From: Jejuia rubra
Lineage (GTDB): Bacteria > Bacteroidota > Bacteroidia > Flavobacteriales > Flavobacteriaceae
NCBI RefSeq assembly: GCF_042684665.1
Contig: NZ_JBHULY010000011.1
Span: 62,001 to 126,000 of the forward strand
DNA length: 64,000 bases
Reading direction: 5' to 3'
Shown: positions 50,053 to 58,568 of the stretch, piece by piece
Numbering within the stretch: position 1 is the stretch's first letter
Layout: each line of letters opens with the position of its first letter
The notes under the pieces: model-generated
What the model saw: only the letters and a program-made list of their open reading frames with translations
Told to the model about the DNA's origin: nothing
The model's database searches: none
Position numbers and translations under genes: made by a program

Positions 50053-51850
50053 TAGTATTCTTTTTTTCCTCATAGCGTGCTTAGGCTCTTGTCTCAGTAC
50101 AAAAGCGCAGATGGATACCCTTGTATTAGACTCAAACTTCAAGACCATCAACCTAAAGCAGTTTTCGGTAATTAATCAAAGTGAAAGGCATCAGGAGCCC
50201 GACACTAGAAACTACTTTTATTTCAGTTTCAACAACACCTTCAACACTATTGATTTCGCACTAAAAAATGAGACCGACGTGGATAGAACTGTCATGTTAC
50301 AGTTGAGTTATGCGTACATTAAAGAAATTGTTTTGAGTAAACATGAAAAAGGTGGTTTAATCCCGCTCTTTACGACCGGCATTGAGCACCCTATTTCCAG
50401 TAAAGCAGTTTCGCATAGGTTATTTACGTTCCCCATTCGGCTCAACCCAAAAGAAACAGGGGCTTACCAACTAAAATTGAAAAAAGAGGAAGGGAAACCA
50501 TTGGCCACTTCGGTGTGCTTAAAAAGTGAAAACACCTTTGCAAAACAAAATTTTAAGCAACAGTTACTAATTGGGGGCTATTTTGGGGTGAGCCTCTTGT
50601 CCTTCGTTTTCAGTCTGTTTATCTTTTTCTTTCTAAGGAATAGTATTTATGTCATTTATGCTGCCTATATAGTTTCTTTGGGCCTGTTTATCAGTGCCTA
50701 CATCGGAGTATTTTCACAGGTGTTTTTAGATGAAAACCGTACAGTAAATAAATATGCCAATTATGTAGTATTTAGTGAAGTTTCCTTAATCCTTTTTGCA
50801 TTGTTTTCGCAAAAAATATTGGAGACCAAAACTTACACACCCAAACTAAAAAAAGGTATTGAGGTTTTTTTAGGTGTCGTAATAGCACTAAGGCTATCGA
50901 TACACTTTGTTTTTACACATATTTTTGAAAATGCAGTTGCCGTATTTATGAAAATCTGGTATGGTTTTTTTATCATTCTCATCAGTATCATAATTGTACA
51001 AATAACGGTGTATTACAGAAAGAACAATAAGCGCACATCTCTTTTTGCGCTCGCCTATGTTTTTATGATTTTTGGCACATTTGCAAGTATTTTATACCAC
51101 AGCTACGGTTTAATCGACACCTATTTTTATGATTTACCAGTGCTTTTTTACACTTCGTTTTTAGAAATACTATTCCTAACATTTACAGTGGTATTTATGG
51201 TGAAGGACATTTATGACGAACGTAATGTGCTTTCTGAAAAAATTGTCATTGAGGAACGTAAAAACTTAACGGCATTTATAAAAGGCGAGGACGAAGAAAG
51301 AAAGCGCATAGGCAAGGAATTGCACGATAACATAGGAAGCAAGCTTAGTGTTTTGAAACGTTTTGTTTCCGATAAGTTTAATGATGAAAAAGTTACCGAA
51401 ACCATTGACGCCATTTGTAATGATGTTAGAAATTTATCCCATGAAATTTCGCCATCGGATTTAAAAATCGTGGGGTTTAAAAATGCGGTGGAAGACCTTT
51501 CAAAAACACTTACAGATCAAACATCGCTACAAGTTAATTTTAACAGCTTTCAATTTCCAGAGACTTTAGACGAAGAAACCTCGATTCAATTATATAGAGT
51601 TATTCAAGAAGCATTTAATAATATTTTAAAGCATGCCAACGCAAAACAAGTGGACGTACAACTTATGGGGCATGATGATAGCTTTGCCATATCCATAGAA
51701 GACGATGGCAATGGTTTTGATTTAGCGCATACTAAAAATGGTTTGGGCTTAAAAAATATGCAATCTAGAATTCAGCAAATAGGAGGTTCAATTTCTATTG
51801 ATACCTCTCCTCAAAAAGGCGCATCTATTCTTATTTCAATACCAAATTAA
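50030..51850 (+). CDS. 7TM-DISM sensor histidine kinase
   Basis: The 606-residue protein has a leader (to about residue 27) and an extracytoplasmic DISM-type sensor domain (about 30-170). Seven membrane segments follow (about 180-395), then a HisKA_3 dimerisation domain with the phosphoacceptor His432 in KRIGKELHDNIGSKL. A HATPase_c domain (about 510-606) has VIQEAFNNILKHA and GLGLKNMQSRI. The 7TM-DISM arrangement is typical of Bacteroidota sensors that may bind carbohydrates. The ATG overlaps the end of the regulator gene, so both form a coupled two-component pair. Confidence 0.92.
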   Translation: MKKSYFHNSILFFLIACLGSCLSTKAQMDTLVLDSNFKTINLKQFSVINQSERHQEPDTRNYFYFSFNNTFNTIDFALKNETDVDRTVMLQLSYAYIKEIVLSKHEKGGLIPLFTTGIEHPISSKAVSHRLFTFPIRLNPKETGAYQLKLKKEEGKPLATSVCLKSENTFAKQNFKQQLLIGGYFGVSLLSFVFSLFIFFFLRNSIYVIYAAYIVSLGLFISAYIGVFSQVFLDENRTVNKYANYVVFSEVSLILFALFSQKILETKTYTPKLKKGIEVFLGVVIALRLSIHFVFTHIFENAVAVFMKIWYGFFIILISIIIVQITVYYRKNNKRTSLFALAYVFMIFGTFASILYHSYGLIDTYFYDLPVLFYTSFLEILFLTFTVVFMVKDIYDERNVLSEKIVIEERKNLTAFIKGEDEERKRIGKELHDNIGSKLSVLKRFVSDKFNDEKVTETIDAICNDVRNLSHEISPSDLKIVGFKNAVEDLSKTLTDQTSLQVNFNSFQFPETLDEETSIQLYRVIQEAFNNILKHANAKQVDVQLMGHDDSFAISIEDDGNGFDLAHTKNGLGLKNMQSRIQQIGGSISIDTSPQKGASILISIPN

Positions 51851-51875
51851 TTTAAAAATCTACCTGAACTCTGGT

Positions 51876-51908
51876 ATTGCGCCTGATGGTGATTTTAGCC
51901 TAGTTTTA
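51876..51908 (+). promoter_or_regulatory. Promoter of the T9SS propeller gene
   Basis: TATTG ending at 51879 and TAGTTTTA (51901-51908) are separated by 21 bases, close to TTG-N19-21-TAnnTTTG with one mismatch. The ATG at 51935 lies 26 bp downstream. Confidence 0.5.
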
Positions 51909-51934
51909 CACTAATCAATTTAAAGCATACCCTA

Positions 51935-54388
51935 ATGAAAACACAATTAGTAATTCTGATGGTGTTAGTTTGCCTTTTCAAACTAAACGCCCAAACCGAT
52001 GGCTGGCACCTATTTACAAAGCCAAGCGAGATCAGCAAAATTATACCAGACGACATTAACGCCAGCGAGTTGCATATAGCTACCGACATAGGTTATATAA
52101 AATACAACACCAGTAGCAATATGGTCACCGACATGTTGAATCTGACGAGCCAGGTTCCTGCAATAACCAATGTAAAAGATATTGCCCTGGATCCAACTAG
52201 CAACGATATAGCCATGACTATCAAAAATGGAATCGCCATTTATAACGGGAGTACGCTGTCTGTTTACACATACGATACCTCCGATTTAACCATTGGCGAA
52301 AGCACCTCGCAGTTTCGTTATTTAAAAGTGGCTTATGCCAAAGATGGTACTCTTTACATTTTTAAGGAAGATGCTTTTGGCTATCAAATTTTTGATAATG
52401 GTGTTTTTCAAACTGAAAACACAACTACGTTTAGACCTCAAGATGTTGTGGAAAACAGTGCCGGCACCAAAGCATTTTTTGCCACAAGCAGTAAAGGCCT
52501 TTGGGAACTGGATAAAGGTACTGATACTTGGACAAATTTTACGCCATCAAACTCCAACGTAGTTTCAAACAACCTCACTTCGTTATTTATGAGTACCACC
52601 GATTTGCTATATATTGGCGGATATTCCGGTTTGAATACACTTAGCGATTCCGGAGTGTGGAACACATATCAGGAAAATGATCCCGTAAATGCCTTTCCCT
52701 ATAATATTTTTGATATTTCTTTAAACGAAACATCAGGCGAACTGCTTTTACAAACCTCCCTCGCAAACTCATATTATTTTGGAATAACTTTGGCAAATTT
52801 AAGCACGTCTACATGGACCAATTACAGAAACGACAATGCCAATTGCCTTAATGAAAATGTTTTTACTGCAACAACTTTTGATCCGGCAGGAAAAATCTAT
52901 GTTGCGCCACAAATTTTTTCAAGTATCCCCGATATAGGTAAATTAGTTGAGTTTACCCCTTCGCCAGAAAATTGTTCTACTTTAAACATTAATTATTTAA
53001 ATGCTCCAGTGGCCACCAGTTCTAATACGGTTGCGGATTTTTCAATACGCAAAAAACCCTCGGGGAACTTTGATATTGGATTTACCAGAACAAACGATGT
53101 TCATATTTCTGAAATAAATCCTAACACCTTTAATGGAACATTTTCGGCACCCTCAACATTAACGCCTTCTGCTGGAAACTTTACGTACAGCATAATTGGC
53201 GATAGCAACTACTTCATAGTTGAAAACAACGCAGGTTGGGTGTTTATTGATGAAAATAATACCTTGGTGCCTTATGCTCATGGCATATCTGATTACCTGG
53301 CGATAGTGACTAAAAAATCAACCGTCGCTGATTCGAACGACGGTTTCATTACTTTGATACACAAAGGTTTTGATGCTTCCTTTAATTATCGCGTTTATAA
53401 AACCCGTTGTAATACTGCCACAGGAACTTGTACTCCACCCGAGGAACTATTTACAAACGACAGGGACCTAACTAAAAACATAATTTTTGGTTCTTCGGAA
53501 AACTCCAGTACAAACAAAACACATACTGTTGCCCTCAAAACCGATAATTCTGGAAATTTAAAACGAACCCAAGAAAGCTGGGAACCGAACCAACCCGCCG
53601 TAAATAATTGGGATAGGATACATGACGTTTTTCCTCGTTTTGACCCCGTTGTATTTTCCTTTGTATTAGATGATTTGGTAACAATTGCATCGTTATTTGC
53701 ACCAGCACAAGAAACCGATCTAGATATTAGAGAGGATGATAGTGATGGAGGTACATTTACCGAAACTAAAACCTTTGACAGCAACAATAATGGCAATAAT
53801 GAAGATATTGAAACAGTTACAGAACTGGTTTTAACGGATGATGAAGCCACCAAATTTATTGCAGCTATTATGATAGGACTAGAGCAATTTAATAGTGATC
53901 CCAGGTTTAATCATTTTGCGACAAAATATTTGTATTTGAAAAATATCGATCCCATAACCAAAAGACTTAATTCGGAAGAACGTGATTTGACCGACACATC
54001 TTGGGACACCAGCAACCTCCCTGAAGACTTTTCAATTAGGAAAGCTGAAATAAAGCAGTACAGTAGTACGCAAGCATTTATGGTTTTGTTTACCAACTAT
54101 GGGATGCTTATTAAAACCGCAATCGATATTTCAAACTTACTGTTAGATGTCAAGCAATACCAATCAAACATTAATCGCATTGCGCTTTTCCCAAATCCCG
54201 CCTTGGACACCATAAGTTTTTCGAATAAAAGTATTTTAAAAACCGAAATATTTGATCTAAATGGAAGAAAATTACTAAGCACAAATGGATACACCATCTC
54301 AATAAAATCATTGCCAAATGGATTATATGTAGCCAAAGGTGCTACCCAGGATAATAAGACAATTTCAAGAAAATTAATAAAAATATAA
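51935..54388 (+). CDS. Large secreted protein with T9SS type A sorting domain
   Basis: The 817-residue protein has a signal peptide (MKTQLVILMVLVCLFKLNAQ). A long region of beta repeats resembles the two-component-regulator propeller (units such as LLYIGGYSGLNTLSDSGVWN near residue 230). A C-terminal T9SS type A domain covers about 745-817, with NRIALFPNPALDTISF, EIFDLNGRKLLS and LPNGLYVAKG. It is expected on the cell surface or outside the cell. It follows the 7TM-DISM kinase gene on the same strand, after an own promoter, and may be a target or accessory of that signalling pair. Function unknown. Confidence 0.82.
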   Translation: MKTQLVILMVLVCLFKLNAQTDGWHLFTKPSEISKIIPDDINASELHIATDIGYIKYNTSSNMVTDMLNLTSQVPAITNVKDIALDPTSNDIAMTIKNGIAIYNGSTLSVYTYDTSDLTIGESTSQFRYLKVAYAKDGTLYIFKEDAFGYQIFDNGVFQTENTTTFRPQDVVENSAGTKAFFATSSKGLWELDKGTDTWTNFTPSNSNVVSNNLTSLFMSTTDLLYIGGYSGLNTLSDSGVWNTYQENDPVNAFPYNIFDISLNETSGELLLQTSLANSYYFGITLANLSTSTWTNYRNDNANCLNENVFTATTFDPAGKIYVAPQIFSSIPDIGKLVEFTPSPENCSTLNINYLNAPVATSSNTVADFSIRKKPSGNFDIGFTRTNDVHISEINPNTFNGTFSAPSTLTPSAGNFTYSIIGDSNYFIVENNAGWVFIDENNTLVPYAHGISDYLAIVTKKSTVADSNDGFITLIHKGFDASFNYRVYKTRCNTATGTCTPPEELFTNDRDLTKNIIFGSSENSSTNKTHTVALKTDNSGNLKRTQESWEPNQPAVNNWDRIHDVFPRFDPVVFSFVLDDLVTIASLFAPAQETDLDIREDDSDGGTFTETKTFDSNNNGNNEDIETVTELVLTDDEATKFIAAIMIGLEQFNSDPRFNHFATKYLYLKNIDPITKRLNSEERDLTDTSWDTSNLPEDFSIRKAEIKQYSSTQAFMVLFTNYGMLIKTAIDISNLLLDVKQYQSNINRIALFPNPALDTISFSNKSILKTEIFDLNGRKLLSTNGYTISIKSLPNGLYVAKGATQDNKTISRKLIKI

Positions 54389-54732
54389 ACAATGCTATTA
54401 ATCAGCCCTTTTGGGGTAACCAACCAAATCAAGATGTATGTTTTAAATTGATTTAACAGGTATCTTGAAAAAGGAGGTTTCAACTGAATCTGGAGCCTCC
54501 TTTACTTTAGATTATCTCAACTTTAGTATATGGAATGCTTGCTTTACAAAACTCTATGATTTCAATTTAAGATAAATATTATGACAACATTTCAACTTAA
54601 TTTTACCATAAGACACTATAAGCCAATATATTATTCGATTTTTTATCGTATATTTAAACTGTCCACACCTCAACTTTCTGCTTTTTTCAATCTTCTTAAG
54701 TTAGAAAACGTAACCAATTCAAACTATATATT
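54389..54732 (+). other. 344-bp intergenic region
   Basis: No gene is seen. It contains a terminator-like hairpin (54470-54503) and an AT-rich upstream region of the next gene with a weak TATATTTA box near 54650. The rest has no evident structure. Confidence 0.6.
54470..54510 (+). terminator. Candidate terminator after the T9SS cargo gene
   Basis: AAAGGAGG (54470-54477) and CCTCCTTT (54496-54503) form an 8-bp stem with an 18-base loop followed by a T-rich stretch. The T run is interrupted. Confidence 0.5.
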
Positions 54733-55485
54733 ATGAAAACAAGACACCTTAACTTCGTTTGCATTTTAGTGCTCTTTCTTTTTTCAAACAGCATGTTTTC
54801 CCAGGACTACAACATGTTTAAATTGATTGCCGATGCTACAGAGAACACCTTTGAAATTGCCCCAACAGCAATCGAGATTGCTGAAGATGCGCCTTCGGCA
54901 TTAATGGGCGTTTCGGATGATTTTAGAGAATCTTACGCCCTTGAGCCGCATGACCCTGAAGGGGCATATCTACTCTCTGCTACAATGTTGGCCCTTGGTG
55001 TGGGAATTGCTTTTGGCAATGATAATTTTTTATACTGTTTACATGCCGCCTATTTCATGCGACTGGCCTCATTAGGCAAATCATTCCTCTACGCCGCCGC
55101 TGGTTTAGCTTTAATTGGAGCAAGCAACGACTTTTTTACCCAATTTTTAGTGGAACCCTCATTACGGTTGCTGATGTTCTCACCCCTTACTATGTTTAGT
55201 CAGGTCTATTTGTTTTATGGGCTCATGCTGGCCTACGCCTTCGGCTCAGAAGATTTTGATAGTGGTGGTAAGGATGATATCACAAGATTTACCGCGGCCC
55301 TTGTGGTTGGCTTTGCCATTATCATAAGCTCTGTCTTAACATTGAGATTGGAGACCAATCTTGTGACGCATACAAGACTTACTCGAGAGCCTGACGGAGG
55401 TGGCACTAAATTTGAAACCAATAATACCATTGGAACCATAATGCAAAACAATTTCCTCTTGTTCGGAGTGCTGATAAATTTATAA
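54733..55485 (+). CDS. Secreted/membrane protein of unknown function
   Basis: The 250-residue protein has a leader (to SNSMFSQ). Several hydrophobic segments follow at about residues 76-92, 115-130, 150-175 and 187-207, and the C-terminus is hydrophobic. The region near 40-70 is acidic (EIAEDAPSALMGVSDDF). No family is recognised. It follows the T9SS protein gene in the same direction, after a terminator-like hairpin, and has its own terminator. It is probably an inner-membrane or outer-membrane protein. Confidence 0.55.
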   Translation: MKTRHLNFVCILVLFLFSNSMFSQDYNMFKLIADATENTFEIAPTAIEIAEDAPSALMGVSDDFRESYALEPHDPEGAYLLSATMLALGVGIAFGNDNFLYCLHAAYFMRLASLGKSFLYAAAGLALIGASNDFFTQFLVEPSLRLLMFSPLTMFSQVYLFYGLMLAYAFGSEDFDSGGKDDITRFTAALVVGFAIIISSVLTLRLETNLVTHTRLTREPDGGGTKFETNNTIGTIMQNNFLLFGVLINL

Positions 55486-55522
55486 ATTACAAGGACAATT
55501 ATAAAAGTTTAAAAAAACTCTT

Positions 55523-55557
55523 AAAAGCCTTCGGCAATTTACCGAGGGCTTTTTCTT
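55523..55557 (+). terminator. Intrinsic terminator
   Basis: An 11-bp stem with one G-T pair (AAAGCCTTCGG with CCGAGGGCTTT) is followed by a T run, about 40 bp after the unknown membrane-protein gene. Confidence 0.88.
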
Positions 55558-55762
55558 ATTGCGCCATGCTTTAATAAGCGGTTTTTAACCAATTATTCCA
55601 TTTTATTTATGCTTTTGTAGAATTTCATAATAATTCTTTAACATCTCCATCGGATTGGCATTTTTTTTTATTGAAAATTTCCTTTTCTTTTCAAAACACC
55701 TTTTTTTTCATAAAAATTTCGTAGCCCAAAATTGTTAATAATTAATTTTGTAAATTTAGAAC

Positions 55763-55791
55763 TGAGACTTTTACATGAAAGTCTCATTTTT
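55763..55791 (+). terminator. Hairpin with T run in the glgA leader region
   Basis: TGAGACTTT (55763-55771), loop, AAAGTCTCA (55778-55786) and five T residues form an intrinsic terminator without a gene directly before it. It could end a small RNA, or attenuate a transcript reaching glgA. Confidence 0.5.
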
Positions 55792-56034
55792 GTCAAAACC
55801 CCAAAAACACTATAAGTTTCAACCATTTTTTGTAGGTAGGCAATAGTCTCAAAATTAAAAATTGTTATTAACAATTTAACATTTGTTTGGACTGTATTTT
55901 ATTATATGTCAAACAATTACAACGTTCTAAAATCATATTCGTAATTATTAAAAGTAGCATCGAGAAAAGGATGTCGCGTTGCTTAAATTCCTTTCTTTTG
56001 ATGAGAATTAGACTAAAAACTGACACTAAACTTT

Positions 56035-57237
56035 ATGAAAGCACTTTTTTACACTAGGGAATTTCCGCCATATGTCTATGGGGGAGCAGGGGTACATGTT
56101 GAATATCTAGCCGATGAGCTATCCAAATTGATGGATCTGGACGTAAGATGTTTCGGCGATCAGGACACAAAAAATGGTAGTTTGAGTGTAAAAGGCTTTC
56201 CCTTTGAAGACGGGGTTTTTGCGGATAGTGACGACAAACTAAAATCGGTATTTAAAACCTTAAGCACGGCGCTGCATATGAATGCCGATGCCGTAGATGC
56301 CGATGTCGTGCATTGCCACACATGGTACTCGCATTTTGCCGGCATCATTTCCAAACTTTGCTACGGGACGCCATTGGTTATCACAACACATTCATTAGAA
56401 CCATTGCGCCCATGGAAACGGGAGCAATTGGGCCGAGGTTACGATGCCTCTGCCTGGGTAGAAAAAACAGCGATTGAAATGGCGGATGCCCTAATTGCAG
56501 TTTCAGAAGAAACTAAAGAAGATGTGATTAAGCATTTTGATGTGGATGAAAATAAAGTCAAAGTCATTTACAACGGGATCAACTTGCAACAGTACGTACA
56601 AACTTCTGAGACTTCGACTTTAGATGCCTACGGTGTCGATAAAAGCAAGCCTTATGTGCTTTTCGTGGGGAGAATTACACGTCAAAAAGGGATTATTCAT
56701 TTAGTAAATGCGATAAAATATATTGACCCAGACACGCAAATCGTACTTTGTGCCGGCGCTCCAGACACCAAGGAAATTGGGCAAGAAATGGAAGATGCGG
56801 TAAATGTGGTGAAAAAAACCAGGGATAACGTTATTTGGATCGATAAAATGGTCACCAAAGAGGAAATTATCCAATTGTATTCCCATGCCGATGTATTTTG
56901 TTGCCCATCAATTTATGAGCCTTTTGGCATCATCAATATTGAAGCCATGGCCTGTAATACGGCGGTTGTAGCCAGTGCGGTAGGCGGCATAAAAGAAGTA
57001 ATCGTTCATGGTGAAACAGGCCTGTTAATTCCTTTGGAGCAGCAAAAAGTTGCGCCTTTTGAGCCTATCGATCCGGATAAATTTGCACGGGACTTGGCTG
57101 ATGGCGTTAATAAAGTCATCAATGACGATGCCTTAAGAGCATCGATGGCCAAAAAAGGCAGAAAGCGCGTGGAAGATTACTTTGATTGGATTGCGATTGC
57201 CAAACAAACAGAAGAACTATATAAATCATTGATTTAA
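56035..57237 (+). CDS. glgA: GT4-type glycogen synthase / maltose-1-phosphate synthase (GlgM-like)
   Basis: The 400-residue glycosyltransferase starts MKALFYTREFPPYVYGGAGV and has GT-B features: donor-site GRITRQKGI and EPFGIINIEAMACNTAVVAS. It is shorter than the 470-480 residues of GT5 GlgA. Its sequence resembles the GT4 enzymes of Actinobacteria, in which GlgM joins ADP-glucose and glucose-1-phosphate to maltose-1-phosphate. The gene leads a cluster with glgC, glgE, mak and glgB, so it is likely to feed GlgE. Direct elongation of glycogen cannot be excluded. Confidence 0.85.
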   Translation: MKALFYTREFPPYVYGGAGVHVEYLADELSKLMDLDVRCFGDQDTKNGSLSVKGFPFEDGVFADSDDKLKSVFKTLSTALHMNADAVDADVVHCHTWYSHFAGIISKLCYGTPLVITTHSLEPLRPWKREQLGRGYDASAWVEKTAIEMADALIAVSEETKEDVIKHFDVDENKVKVIYNGINLQQYVQTSETSTLDAYGVDKSKPYVLFVGRITRQKGIIHLVNAIKYIDPDTQIVLCAGAPDTKEIGQEMEDAVNVVKKTRDNVIWIDKMVTKEEIIQLYSHADVFCCPSIYEPFGIINIEAMACNTAVVASAVGGIKEVIVHGETGLLIPLEQQKVAPFEPIDPDKFARDLADGVNKVINDDALRASMAKKGRKRVEDYFDWIAIAKQTEELYKSLI

Positions 57238-57271
57238 ACTAAACATTCAACTAAATAAAAACAACTACAAT

Positions 57272-58540
57272 ATGATTAACAATAAAGTTTTAGCCATTAT
57301 ATTAGGTGGCGGTCAGGGCTCCAGATTGTATCCGTTAACCGAAAAACGTTCTAAGCCGGCAGTTCCGATTGCGGGAAAGTACAGGTTGGTGGACATCCCA
57401 ATCTCAAATTGCATAAATGCTGATATTAAACGCATTTTTGTGTTAACTCAATTTAACTCCGCAGGTTTAAATAAGCATGTTAAAAACACGTATCAGTTTA
57501 GTTTTTTTAGCAGTGCATTTGTAGATGTTTTGGCCGCTGAGCAAACACCGGAAAACAAAACATGGTTTCAAGGAACCGCCGATGCGGTAAGACAATGTAT
57601 GCCACATTTTTTAGGTAATGATTTTGAATACGCCCTAATTTTGTCTGGTGACCAATTGTATCAAATGGATTATGATAAAATGATTGAAGCCCATGAGGAG
57701 GCTGGCGCAGAAATTTCCATTGCAACAATTCCCGTTAATGCTAAAGACGCTACCGGCTTTGGGATCCTAAAGGCAGACAACGAAAATATTATCACCTCCT
57801 TTATTGAAAAACCGGACGCTAGTTTATTGCCGGAATGGACATCAGAAGTAAGTGACGACATGAAGGCTCAAGAGCGCCATTATTTGGCTTCAATGGGTAT
57901 TTATATCTTCAACAAAGATTTGTTGGTTAAGCTAATGGCAAACAAGGACACCATGGACTTTGGCAAAGAAATCATTCCGCAGTCTATTGATTCACACAAA
58001 ACCTTAAGCTATCAATATGAAGGCTACTGGACTGACATCGGAACCGTAGAATCATTTTTTGAAGCTAATTTAGGGCTAACCGATGCAATCCCTAAATTTG
58101 ATCTTTACGACAATAACAGAAGGATTTACACACATGCCAGAATGCTACCCACCACAAAGATTGCGGGAACCGTTTTGGATGCCGCTGTTATCTCTGAAGG
58201 TTGTATTATAGCCGCTTCGAAAATTGAAAAATCTGTTATTGGCATTCGGTCAAGGATAGGAAAAGAAACCACTGTTAGTAGTACTTATATGATGGGTAAC
58301 GACTTTTACGAAACCCTTGAAGAAATGGAGGCTAATAACATAGAAATTCTAATGGGTATCGGCGAACGTTGCGTTATTAAAAATGCTATCTTGGATAAAA
58401 ACTGTCGCATTGGTGATGACGTTAAAATTATCGGAGGAAAGCACCTTGAGGACATTGAAACGGACACCTACTGCATTAAGGACGGTGTTGTAGTTGTCAA
58501 AAAAGATGCAACAATTCCTAAAAACACAATCATAGAATAA
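57272..58540 (+). CDS. glgC: Glucose-1-phosphate adenylyltransferase
   Basis: The 422-residue enzyme makes ADP-glucose from glucose-1-phosphate and ATP. It has the nucleotide-binding LGGGQGSRLYPLT (about 11-23) followed by KPAVPIAGKYRLVDIPISN, the SGDQLYQMDY catalytic region, and a C-terminal left-handed helix domain (about 300-422). It supplies ADP-glucose to the upstream glycosyltransferase. It lies 34 bp after glgA and 28 bp before glgE. Length is typical. Confidence 0.95.
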   Translation: MINNKVLAIILGGGQGSRLYPLTEKRSKPAVPIAGKYRLVDIPISNCINADIKRIFVLTQFNSAGLNKHVKNTYQFSFFSSAFVDVLAAEQTPENKTWFQGTADAVRQCMPHFLGNDFEYALILSGDQLYQMDYDKMIEAHEEAGAEISIATIPVNAKDATGFGILKADNENIITSFIEKPDASLLPEWTSEVSDDMKAQERHYLASMGIYIFNKDLLVKLMANKDTMDFGKEIIPQSIDSHKTLSYQYEGYWTDIGTVESFFEANLGLTDAIPKFDLYDNNRRIYTHARMLPTTKIAGTVLDAAVISEGCIIAASKIEKSVIGIRSRIGKETTVSSTYMMGNDFYETLEEMEANNIEILMGIGERCVIKNAILDKNCRIGDDVKIIGGKHLEDIETDTYCIKDGVVVVKKDATIPKNTIIE

Positions 58541-58568
58541 AAATTTTCAAATAACTTTTATATCACTA

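Larger units (their letters stand above)
55486..56034 (+). other. 549-bp intergenic region upstream of glgA
   Basis: No gene is supported. It begins with a terminator (55523-55557). It contains a second strong hairpin (55763-55791) and a TAATTTTG box (55743-55750) 12 bp before that hairpin. About 240 bp of AT-rich leader precede glgA. A minus-strand frame at 55668-55874 was rejected. Confidence 0.6.

Noticed and set aside
55668..55874. 68-codon minus-strand frame in the region upstream of glgA
   Set aside because: Its composition is that of AT-rich intergenic DNA, it spans the terminator hairpin at 55763-55791, and no domain or leader is evident.
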